Source: Fibrobacter sp. UWB2
GTDB taxonomy: Bacteria > Fibrobacterota > Fibrobacteria > Fibrobacterales > Fibrobacteraceae
Length of the DNA stretch: 64,000 nt
Direction: 5' to 3'
Assembly: GCF_002210425.1 (NCBI RefSeq)
Contig: NZ_MWQK01000004.1
Span: 406,531-470,530 of the forward strand
The position numbers and the translations under genes are program-made. Of this stretch, positions 43,570-50,909 are shown one piece after another; positions within the stretch are counted from its first letter, which is position 1; the number at the start of each line of letters is the position of its first letter. A model generated the notes under the pieces. It had not been told where the DNA came from, ran no database searches, and worked only from the letters and a program-made list of their open reading frames with translations.

Positions 43570-43827
43570 TTATGCATTCCTAATATAGAAATATCTGTTC
43601 AAAGCCTGCATTACAAGCTGCATCGAGACTGCGAATAGCGCCATAATAGTGATGTAATCCAAAGTAAATAGCAAATACCCGTGTTCCAAATCCAAGGCAT
43701 AGAACGGTTGTTGAAGCGTCATGTATTTCCACAAGCCCCGTTCGATAAAGGCATAAATTCCATAAACGCCAAGAGCCGAGACCACTCCCATCGCGATATC
43801 TAAAGTACACCGAGATATTTTAGCCAC
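43570..43827 (-). CDS. Small membrane protein, DUF4405-like
   Basis: The 85-residue product has two or three hydrophobic segments (IAMGVVSALGVYGIYAFIERGLW; TLDYITIMALFAVSMQLVMQAL). Its N-terminal CTLDIAMG resembles the TLDIxM opening of DUF4405 proteins, which are cytochrome-b-like and frequently adjacent to flavodoxin genes. That argues for the GTG start at 43827, although it overlaps the flavodoxin gene by 28 bp. A later ATG at 43791 is the alternative. Function is unknown; an electron-transfer role with the flavodoxin is speculation. Confidence 0.55.
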   Translation of the reverse strand: MAKISRCTLDIAMGVVSALGVYGIYAFIERGLWKYMTLQQPFYALDLEHGYLLFTLDYITIMALFAVSMQLVMQALNRYFYIRNA

Positions 43828-44378
43828 TTATCCACATCCTTCTGTGCTTTTTTAGGACTGTTCTGAGCAATATGCCCATAGATAGAAAGACCTTTCGTCA
43901 CAACAGCTCCCGGTGCAGCCTTTTTCAGTTTTGCAATGGCAGAAAGACCACTCCCCTCATGCGTCACGAACGGATGAACCAACTTTCCTTTCAGATTATA
44001 CTTTTCAAGGAAAGTATACATCGGCATAGGCATATCGTTCAACCACACCGGATAACCGATATAGATTTCATCGAAGTCCTCGGGATTAATATCCATCGGT
44101 TTAATCTCTGGGCGAGCGTTTTGCGCAAGTTCCTTTTTTGCCACCTTGAGGCATTCGTCGTAAGTTCTAGGATATGCTGTAACGGGCTTCACTTCCAAAA
44201 GCGTGCCACCAGTCCTTTCCGCAATCATCTCGGCAACAATTTCGGTATTGCCTTTGACAATCATGCCGAGACCAACGTTTTCACCAATATGGGAAAAGTA
44301 GGCGATCAAGATTTTCTTGTCGGCCGCCATGGAATACCCAACGAGGAACATCAATAGAATAATGACTAATTTACGCAT
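43800..44378 (-). CDS. Exported flavodoxin-like protein
   Basis: The 192-residue protein starts with a signal peptide (MRKLVIILLMFLVGYSMAAD) and continues with a flavodoxin fold: KKILIAYFSHIGENVG, GNTEIVAEMIAERTG, the FDEIYIGYPVWLNDMPMP strand-loop that usually contacts the FMN ring, and HPFVTHEGSGLSA. Most flavodoxins are cytoplasmic, so export is unusual, though such proteins occur in gut bacteria. It may take part in periplasmic or lipid-linked electron transfer. It is followed by the overlapping small membrane protein gene. Confidence 0.82.
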   Translation of the reverse strand: MRKLVIILLMFLVGYSMAADKKILIAYFSHIGENVGLGMIVKGNTEIVAEMIAERTGGTLLEVKPVTAYPRTYDECLKVAKKELAQNARPEIKPMDINPEDFDEIYIGYPVWLNDMPMPMYTFLEKYNLKGKLVHPFVTHEGSGLSAIAKLKKAAPGAVVTKGLSIYGHIAQNSPKKAQKDVDKWLKYLGVL

Positions 44379-44506
44379 GCTCCACTCCAGTTCTCAAGTT
44401 CTAACCATTAACTAAAATAATATAAAAAAACAACATAAGAAACTACACACAAAAACGATAAAGCGGAATACGTCTGTGATAAAGCGCAAAATGCAACTTT
44501 CAACCA

Positions 44507-45151
44507 CTAAGAATTCGCCAAATATTGCTTGATTTTTGCTTTGACAAAATTCAAGTCCGGATTTGTGAGAATTGGAATAAGCGAATTGATTTCTTCGACC
44601 GGCTTATCCCACCATTTCCACCGAAGCAAAAGTGCCGTCAACTCTTCGTCAAAACGATTGCGGATAAACTGCGCCGGATTACCCACCACAATCGTATAAG
44701 GTTCCACATTACTCCCTACAACCGCATTTGCACCAATAATGGCCCCGTCACCAATATGTACCCCCGGCAAAATCACCGCATTCTGCCCGATCCACACATC
44801 ATTCCCAATCACCGTATCGCCCTTGAGCGGCAAATTCTCCTTTGCAGGAGGCGCCATATTCCAACCTTGCAAAGTGTAAAACGGGAACGTCGAAACCGCA
44901 TTCATCTGGTGGTTCGCGCCGTTCATCACAAACTCCACCCCCGAGGCAATCTGGCAGAATTTTCCGACAATTAACTTGTCGTCATTCCACGGATAAAGAT
45001 GCATCACGTGACTCTCAAAATCGCTATCGGCAATGTAGGTGAAATCACCCACAACAATCTGCGGGTTCTTAAGCGTCGGCTTCACGTAAATTTCCTTGTC
45101 ATACCCCGCAATCGGGTGGACCATCATCGGATCAGGGAATGTGTTTGGCAT
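44507..45151 (-). CDS. Vat/CatB-like hexapeptide-repeat acetyltransferase
   Basis: The 214-residue product is a left-handed beta-helix acyltransferase with hexapeptide repeats (TVIGNDVWIGQNAVILPGVHIGDGAIIGANAVVGSNVEPYTIVVGNPAQ). The N-terminal segment and the VMNGANHQMNAVSTFPFYTLQ stretch, with its His, are typical of the streptogramin A (Vat) and xenobiotic CatB families. Family members acetylate antibiotics using acetyl-CoA, but chromosomal copies may have other substrates. Resistance is not implied by sequence alone. It is a single gene, divergent from the hipBST operon. Confidence 0.82.
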   Translation of the reverse strand: MPNTFPDPMMVHPIAGYDKEIYVKPTLKNPQIVVGDFTYIADSDFESHVMHLYPWNDDKLIVGKFCQIASGVEFVMNGANHQMNAVSTFPFYTLQGWNMAPPAKENLPLKGDTVIGNDVWIGQNAVILPGVHIGDGAIIGANAVVGSNVEPYTIVVGNPAQFIRNRFDEELTALLLRWKWWDKPVEEINSLIPILTNPDLNFVKAKIKQYLANS

Positions 45152-45195
45152 AGGGACCTCCGTGGGTGGGATTTTAGCGAAAAGGTAATAAAAAA

Positions 45196-45270
45196 TGCAA
45201 TATCTTGCAGATTTTCATTGACAAATTAGGCCAGATTATATATTTTAACATAAAAACCGCAATATATTGC
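45196..45270 (+). promoter_or_regulatory. hipBST promoter flanked by two palindromic operator-like sites
   Basis: TTGACA (45218-45223) and TATTTT (45241-45246, 17 bp spacing) form the promoter. Two palindromes surround it: TGCAATATCTTGCA (45196-45209) and GCAATATATTGC (45259-45270, perfect). Their centres are 62 bp apart, six helical turns. Both are followed by similar sequence (GATTT, AATCT). They fit binding sites of the encoded HipB, which would repress its own operon. Confidence 0.65.
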
Positions 45271-45279
45271 AAATCTCAA

Positions 45280-45304
45280 GACAATTCATATTGAATTAAT
45301 TGTC
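45280..45304. promoter_or_regulatory. Inverted repeat in the hipB 5' leader
   Basis: GACAATT (45280-45286) and AATTGTC (45298-45304) are perfect 7-bp arms, with AATTCA/TGAATT nested inside. It lies 19 bp before hipB and may be a third regulator site or an RNA hairpin. Confidence 0.4.
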
Positions 45305-45322
45305 ATTATTGGAGCTACAGCT

Positions 45323-45529
45323 ATGGAAAATCTCGGAAAACAGATTTCGGAAAGGCGCAAGAAACTAGGCCTGTCTCAAGAGGATCTGGCCGAGATTTCC
45401 GGCGTTTCTCCCAGAACAATCAACTCTGTCGAACTCGGGAAAGCGAACCCATCCATCAACGTGTTGAACAAGATGGTAAAGCCACTCGGTTTCGTGGTCA
45501 CACTAAGCGAGAGGGTCTCTCATGAATAG
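45323..45529 (+). CDS. hipB: HipB-like HTH antitoxin/repressor
   Basis: The 68-residue protein is an XRE-type helix-turn-helix: ISERRKKLGLSQEDLAEISGVSPRTINSVELGKANPS. The length and context fit HipB, the DNA-binding component of HipBA/HipBST modules. In tripartite HipBST systems HipB is a repressor and HipS is the main antitoxin. The ATG at 45323 follows a TTGGAG ribosome binding site. It overlaps hipS by 8 bp. Palindromic sites flanking the promoter are plausible targets. Confidence 0.88.
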   Translation: MENLGKQISERRKKLGLSQEDLAEISGVSPRTINSVELGKANPSINVLNKMVKPLGFVVTLSERVSHE

Positions 45530-45857
45530 CCACAAAATCCGCAGTGCATGCGTATTCTACAATAACATCCTTGCCGGCTACCTCTTGCAAAACAGCAGGA
45601 GCTACACTTTTTTATACGACTCCAATTATGTTGTTTCACAAAACCCATCCATCGCATTGGACATGCCGAAAAAGAAACGCCTGTTTAGATCGTCTTACCT
45701 TTTCCCATATTTTCAGGGATTGTTGCCTGAAGGAGCAAACAAGGCCTTCTATTGTGAGCGTCTCGGCATTAAGCGCACAGACAAATTTGCAATGCTTCTG
45801 AACCTTGCCAGCCATGAAACTATCGGTGCCGTCACCATACGAGAAAGGAGCCACTAA
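45522..45857 (+). CDS. hipS: HipS-like antitoxin (stand-alone HipA N-terminal subdomain)
   Basis: The 111-residue protein corresponds only to the N-terminal subdomain of HipA: AGYLLQNSRSYTFLYDSNYV, PKKKRLFRSSYLFPYFQGLLPEGANKAF and KFAMLLNLASHETIGAVTI. In E. coli O127 HipBST, the equivalent HipS neutralises the kinase HipT. Here it is encoded separately and overlaps hipB and hipT, so all three are translationally coupled. That makes the tripartite arrangement clear. It is not a truncated pseudogene, because hipT begins with an intact frame directly at its stop (TAATG). Confidence 0.88.
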   Translation: MNSHKIRSACVFYNNILAGYLLQNSRSYTFLYDSNYVVSQNPSIALDMPKKKRLFRSSYLFPYFQGLLPEGANKAFYCERLGIKRTDKFAMLLNLASHETIGAVTIRERSH

Positions 45858-46858
45858 TGGGACTCTGCCACTGTTGTTTAAAAGAAACGGAACAAGATTT
45901 TTGTCGCGCCTGTTCAAAGGCGCTTTTTGGCGGTTCTAGATTTAGCGCAACTTTGGATTTTGACATTCCACAACTAGCGTTCGCAAAAGATGGTACCGTC
46001 AAGAGAATTTCCATTTCCGGAGCGCAGACAAAGTTTTCCGTGAAAGTTGAAAACAAAAAACTAATCAACACAGATCGCGGCGGGACACACATTCTGAAGC
46101 CAACATTATTGCCGTACTACGAAAACTATCAAGACGCACCTGCCAACGAACACGTAACAATGCTGATGGCGCGTGTCCTTTTCAAAATCCCGACAGCGAT
46201 ATCTGCTCTACTTTACTTCAAAAACGGAGACCCCGTCTACATTACCAAACGTTTTGATGTCATCGAAACTGGCGAGCATACAGGAAAGCGCTTGAGCCAA
46301 AGCGACTTTGCGCAAATTGCGGGCCTCGTCCCCGAAATAAACGGTAGCGACTACAAATACAAAGGAATTTCATACGAGGGAATCGCTACGCTAATTCGCG
46401 AAAACGTAAGCGCTGCCGATGTTGCCATTGAGATATTTTTTAGGACAGTATTATTCAACTATCTCGTATGTAACGGCGATGCACACGCGAAGAATTTTTC
46501 GCTCCGCAATTCCGTCGAAAATCCCGATGTCTACGATTTGACTCCTGCATACGACTTGCTGAACACATCGCTACACATCCCCCACGAACAATCGCGTACA
46601 GCACTCGATTTATTCAAGGACGAAGACGATTTCAAGACTCCTTTTTACGAGGCAAACGGTTTTTACGGTTCTCCAGATTTTATGGAATTTGCCAAGAGAA
46701 TCGGAGTTGTCGAGAAGAGAGCCGCCCGTTTTATAAAGCAAGCCATCGATGCCGTTCCCGCAATGGAAGAAATGCTAGACAAATCTTTCTTAAGCGAACA
46801 AGGCAAAGCGAAATACAAAGAATCTATTCGTGATAGAGCTAAAGCTCTAGGGCTGTAG
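45857..46858 (+). CDS. hipT: HipT-like serine/threonine kinase toxin
   Basis: The 333-residue protein has the HipA-type kinase core: the Gly-rich loop RISISGAQTKFS, in which Ser52 and Ser54 match the two autophosphorylated serines of HipT, the catalytic NGDAHAKNFSL and the metal-binding DLTPAYDLLN. The N-terminal part carries Cys-rich segments (CHCCLKETEQDFCRAC), often seen in this branch. E. coli O127 HipT is ~335 residues and inhibits tryptophanyl-tRNA synthetase; the target here is unknown. It lacks the N-terminal HipA subdomain, which is on hipS. Confidence 0.9.
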   Translation: MGLCHCCLKETEQDFCRACSKALFGGSRFSATLDFDIPQLAFAKDGTVKRISISGAQTKFSVKVENKKLINTDRGGTHILKPTLLPYYENYQDAPANEHVTMLMARVLFKIPTAISALLYFKNGDPVYITKRFDVIETGEHTGKRLSQSDFAQIAGLVPEINGSDYKYKGISYEGIATLIRENVSAADVAIEIFFRTVLFNYLVCNGDAHAKNFSLRNSVENPDVYDLTPAYDLLNTSLHIPHEQSRTALDLFKDEDDFKTPFYEANGFYGSPDFMEFAKRIGVVEKRAARFIKQAIDAVPAMEEMLDKSFLSEQGKAKYKESIRDRAKALGL

Positions 46859-46914
46859 AAGATTTTTTCTTTTTTGAAATTTTATGACAGTTATATGATG
46901 TATATTTGGGGAAA

Positions 46915-47715
46915 ATGACCTACACCAAGTTTTATAGCACAGCATATCAATTTTTGCTAGCCCATTTGCCCACAAGCATTACAGAAGCTTCATTGCAAAG
47001 ATATTTCATCCCAGAACGCAATGGATTTTCTTCAATTGCGGATGTTTTCGAAGGCTTTATAGAATCGGCGCAGACACAGCAAATGTTGCCCAACGTTATA
47101 AAGTTTAGGGAACGGCACAAGCAAATAAAAAAAATTCTTTGCAACTTCAATGTTGCTCGTGTCATCAAGACTTGGGACGCAAATACACTCTATAAAGAAT
47201 TCCGTAGGCAATTCAACGTAACCTCGACAGATTCACCTAAAAATTGCTGGTTCAGGTGGAGTGAAGCCGTTATAAGCATTGCCAAATTCTTATCAAGCTT
47301 CAAAGATGCAAACGATTTCAGAGGATTCATTGCAAGTTTCGGATACAACGCAAAGACCAAGATGGCATTACCGCTTCTTATTTCAATAAGAATCAAGGGG
47401 ATGGGATTTTCACTCGTCTGCAACGCACTCAAGGAATTAGGCTACTCCGAATATCCAAAGCCAGATGTTCACCTTAAAGACGTCATAAGTACCGCTGGAT
47501 TTTGCGAACACGACGACTACGCCGTCTTTGAAACGATTGTGAACATTTCAAACGAGGTGCAATATAAAGGCGATAAAACAGCCACACCATATAAAATTGA
47601 CAAAATCATTTGGCTCATCTGCTCTGGGAATTTCTACCTAGACAATATCAATGGAAAATCATGGAAGCGAGAGTTTGTAGACGAAGTGAAGAACGGACAG
47701 CCAGAATGCATTTAG
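46915..47715 (+). CDS. Probable HhH-GPD-like (DNA glycosylase fold) protein
   Basis: I do not recognise a named family with certainty. The 266-residue product has a segment IRIKGMGFSLVCNALKELG followed by KPDVHLKDVI, which fits the helix-hairpin-helix and the catalytic-Asp region of HhH-GPD glycosylases (usual forms GxG...A...LxxLG and VDxHV). The N-terminal ~100 residues are unlike others I know. The ATG at 46915 is preceded by GGGG and a TATATT at 46901; an upstream TTG is rejected. It lies between hipT and mcrB, and the AT-rich codon use of both flanks continues through it. A role in recognising modified bases is inference. Confidence 0.5.
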   Translation: MTYTKFYSTAYQFLLAHLPTSITEASLQRYFIPERNGFSSIADVFEGFIESAQTQQMLPNVIKFRERHKQIKKILCNFNVARVIKTWDANTLYKEFRRQFNVTSTDSPKNCWFRWSEAVISIAKFLSSFKDANDFRGFIASFGYNAKTKMALPLLISIRIKGMGFSLVCNALKELGYSEYPKPDVHLKDVISTAGFCEHDDYAVFETIVNISNEVQYKGDKTATPYKIDKIIWLICSGNFYLDNINGKSWKREFVDEVKNGQPECI

Positions 47716-47781
47716 ACTGTTTTAGGAAATTTCGCGCTCATTCTGAGCAACAAAATGTATAATTAGACAAAAGAGGCTTAT

Positions 47782-49824
47782 ATGGACGAGAAACTTGAAA
47801 AATTGATAAGAAATAAAATTGCAACAGATAAAAAGCTCGCTGCTAAAATAGCGTGTGAAGACTTTTGGCTTGCCAAAGGGCAAGAAGCTCTCAGAAAATA
47901 TCAAGCATACTCTATAAGTCCAAAACTTCTAGACAACCTCATTGAAAAATCTTCTTCCAGTGAAGGATTCCAAGAAATCAAGAACTCTCAAGACCCCACG
48001 ATTATTGAAATTAGAGAATTGATTTTCTCTATTGTCGCATATTGCGATATGAGTGCCAGTGATAAAAAGAAATACAACAAATATGAAGATTACCGTGTCA
48101 TTGCTAAAGCAGGCATTTATCAAAATAGCTGGACAAGATTCTTATTACAGTATAAGAAGAACAAAGATGAAGTTTCCGATTCTGCAATGAATGCCGTTGA
48201 ATACTTAGATCAACCAACAACACATTTTGGAAATGTAAGCGAAAAACATCGTAAACTGATTGCAAAAAAAATTTTTAAGGTTCCTTACGAAAGAAACTCT
48301 TTTTTTGATTCTGCAAAAAAATTCTTTGAACCATTTAACATCAAATGCAATAATCCAGACAACCTAGGTACAGTTTTGGGTCAAATTCTATATGACCAAG
48401 ACATTGCAAAATATTGGATGGAAAACGAAGCCTCTCCAGATGATTCTGAAGCCGTTCGCTACTGGGTTTATTCTCCTGGAGCAAAAGCTGCAAATTGGGC
48501 GAACGATAAGAAAAATGGAGAAATATCCATTGGTTATAGCAAAATTGTTGATTGGAGCACTCTAAAAAATAAAGAAGAATACCGAATTGCCTTGCAGAAA
48601 TTTCACAAAGACTCCGCATCACATAAAAATGATGTTCATGCATTTTGGCAATTCGTAAACGATATGAAAATTGGTGATATCGTTTATGCAAAAGACGGAA
48701 TGTCAAAAGTTATTGGCCGTGGCATTATTCAGGGAGATTATTTCTATGATAAGAACAAAGATTCCTTTTGCAGTAGTCGAAAAGTGCAATGGACACATAC
48801 CGATTGCAATTACGAATTGAAAGACGAGGGTGCATTTTCCATGAAGATGCTCACCGACATCACAAAATATTCTGGTTTAAGAAACCAGCTTGAAGACTTT
48901 TTCGAGGACCAAAAAACAACGCAAAAGGTTGTTGAAACATCTATCAAACCGGAACCACAACCAATCTCTAATTACTCTAAAGAAGATTTCTTAGAAGAAG
49001 TCTTTATGGATGAATCCAGCTATGATTCACTTGCTGGTTTGCTTAAGAGGAAAAAGAATATTATTCTACAAGGCGCCCCTGGTGTGGGGAAAACATTCAT
49101 GGCAAAACGCCTAGCTTATTCGATGATTGGTGAAAAAGATCCATCTCGAGTAAAAATGATTCAATTCCACCAAAGTTACAGTTATGAAGATTTCATAATG
49201 GGCTACCGTCCTGATGGAAATGGATTCAAGCTAAAACGCGGTCCGTTCTATGAATTTTGTAATACAGCGGCAGAGGATTCAGAAAACAACTATTTCTTTA
49301 TCATCGACGAAATAAATCGTGGAAACATAAGCAAGATTTTCGGCGAACTATTCATGCTTATCGAAAACGATAAACGCGGCCAGCAAATTCGTTTGCTATA
49401 CGAAGATGAATTATTCTCCGTACCTTCCAATTTATACATCATTGGCCTCATGAATACTGCAGACCGCAGCATTGCAATGATTGACTACGCTTTACGCCGT
49501 CGTTTCTCGTTTTTTGATGTTAAGCCTGCATTTGATTCAGAGCAATTTGAAAGCAGGCGTGAAAGTGCAGAAAACGAGAAGTACGACTGTCTTATTGAAT
49601 GTGTAAAAAATCTCAATAAGGAAATCGCCGCCGATGATTCTCTTGGTGAAGGATTTTGCATAGGTCACAGCTACTTTTGCTTCGAAGAAAATGAAACCAT
49701 TGATAATGAATGGCTCAAGTCGGTTGTTGAATATGATGTCATTCCGCTCCTGAAAGAATATTGGTTTGACGAGCCTGAAAAAGTAAAGAACTGGAGCGAT
49801 AAACTCAGAGCATCGATTCAATGA
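47782..49824 (+). CDS. mcrB: McrB-like AAA+ GTPase/ATPase of a McrBC-type restriction system
   Basis: The 680-residue protein has a poorly conserved N-terminal ~220 residues, then an EVE/PUA-like region (about 225-340, YWVYSPGAKAANWANDKKNG, FWQFVNDMKIGDIVYAKDG), and a McrB-type AAA+ motor from ~410. Motor motifs are Walker A GAPGVGKTF, QFHQSYSYEDFIMGYRP, IIDEINRGNISKIFGE and the sensor GLMNTADRSIAMID. McrBC systems cut DNA with modified cytosines; the N-terminal domain sets specificity, and an EVE-like domain often binds modified bases. An AGAGG ribosome binding site precedes ATG 47782. mcrC overlaps by 4 bp. Confidence 0.88.
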   Translation: MDEKLEKLIRNKIATDKKLAAKIACEDFWLAKGQEALRKYQAYSISPKLLDNLIEKSSSSEGFQEIKNSQDPTIIEIRELIFSIVAYCDMSASDKKKYNKYEDYRVIAKAGIYQNSWTRFLLQYKKNKDEVSDSAMNAVEYLDQPTTHFGNVSEKHRKLIAKKIFKVPYERNSFFDSAKKFFEPFNIKCNNPDNLGTVLGQILYDQDIAKYWMENEASPDDSEAVRYWVYSPGAKAANWANDKKNGEISIGYSKIVDWSTLKNKEEYRIALQKFHKDSASHKNDVHAFWQFVNDMKIGDIVYAKDGMSKVIGRGIIQGDYFYDKNKDSFCSSRKVQWTHTDCNYELKDEGAFSMKMLTDITKYSGLRNQLEDFFEDQKTTQKVVETSIKPEPQPISNYSKEDFLEEVFMDESSYDSLAGLLKRKKNIILQGAPGVGKTFMAKRLAYSMIGEKDPSRVKMIQFHQSYSYEDFIMGYRPDGNGFKLKRGPFYEFCNTAAEDSENNYFFIIDEINRGNISKIFGELFMLIENDKRGQQIRLLYEDELFSVPSNLYIIGLMNTADRSIAMIDYALRRRFSFFDVKPAFDSEQFESRRESAENEKYDCLIECVKNLNKEIAADDSLGEGFCIGHSYFCFEENETIDNEWLKSVVEYDVIPLLKEYWFDEPEKVKNWSDKLRASIQ

Positions 49825-50855
49825 TTCTCGTAAAGAACATATATCACATGCTTTCGTACGCCTTTCGCTGTTTGAAGGAAGGCGCATTTAAAGCGTTATC
49901 CGATGAAACAGAATTTTTCGACAATACAGACAACCTATATGCAGAAATTCTGATTCTCAGAGTGACGGTTCAAATAAAGCGTGGATTGCTGAGGGATTAT
50001 ATTGATGCAACTGAATCCCTCAAATGCCCTCATGGGAAAATAGAGCTTTCGGAATCCATTAAAAACATAAGTTCGCAAAAAAGAGAGCTAGTATGTTCTT
50101 TTCAAGAATATACAGAAAACGCCCTGTTGAATAGAATTCTAAAACAAACATTCGCGATTCTATTGAAAAGCAAGGATGTTACCCATGAACGCAAGAAAAA
50201 AATTCATAAGCTACTGACCTACTTTTCTTGTGTAGAGCCAATAGACTTACGATTTGTGAATTGGAACATCCATTTTAATCGCTGCAACGCAACATACCAG
50301 ATGCTCATTTACATTTGCCATTGGATATATGATGAATGGCTCATAAATCATAGTCAAAAAAAAGGTACAAAACGTTCTTTTGAAGACGATCAAAAAATGA
50401 GCCGTCTATACGAGAAATTTGTACTTGAATATTTTCGCCGTGAGCACCCGGAACTGAACGCAAATGCACCGCATTTAAGTTGGCAATTGGACGACTCAAT
50501 TGATAAAATGTTGCCAATTATGAAAACGGATGTGACTCTTGAAAATGAAAACCGAATACTGATTATTGACACCAAATACTACAATAGCATGTTGCAAAAC
50601 ACCTACAATTCTAGCACCCAGCATTCACACAACATGTATCAAATCTTTACCTATGTAAAGAACTTGGCGTACGAGACACAATCGGCCAACAAAACCGTTT
50701 CGGGAATGCTTCTTTATGCCAAAACAAATGAGGCTATTTCACCAGATCAAGACTACAAAATGAGCGGGAACAGAATCAGTGTAAAAAGTCTAGATTTAAA
50801 CAAAGACTTTACCGAAATCCGTAGTCAATTAGACGCGATTGCAAAGATTGTATAG
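49821..50855 (+). CDS. mcrC: McrC-like nuclease subunit
   Basis: The 344-residue protein opens with IKN-type McrC features (NIYHMLSYAFRCL), has DLYAEILILRVTVQIKRGL, and ends with a PD-(D/E)xK nuclease core: PIMKTDVTLENENRILIIDTKYY (about residues 228-252). The McrC subunit cleaves DNA after McrB translocation. It overlaps mcrB by 4 bp (ATGA), so production of both is coupled. The pattern DNLYAEIL with KRGLLRDY is common in the McrC family. RecQ follows after 54 bp, preceded by its own TATATT. Confidence 0.85.
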   Translation: MILVKNIYHMLSYAFRCLKEGAFKALSDETEFFDNTDNLYAEILILRVTVQIKRGLLRDYIDATESLKCPHGKIELSESIKNISSQKRELVCSFQEYTENALLNRILKQTFAILLKSKDVTHERKKKIHKLLTYFSCVEPIDLRFVNWNIHFNRCNATYQMLIYICHWIYDEWLINHSQKKGTKRSFEDDQKMSRLYEKFVLEYFRREHPELNANAPHLSWQLDDSIDKMLPIMKTDVTLENENRILIIDTKYYNSMLQNTYNSSTQHSHNMYQIFTYVKNLAYETQSANKTVSGMLLYAKTNEAISPDQDYKMSGNRISVKSLDLNKDFTEIRSQLDAIAKIV

Positions 50856-50909
50856 AAGGTCTTCCTTTTCATCTTAGTATATTTGCGCCGTTTTAAATAA
50901 TACACAGCT

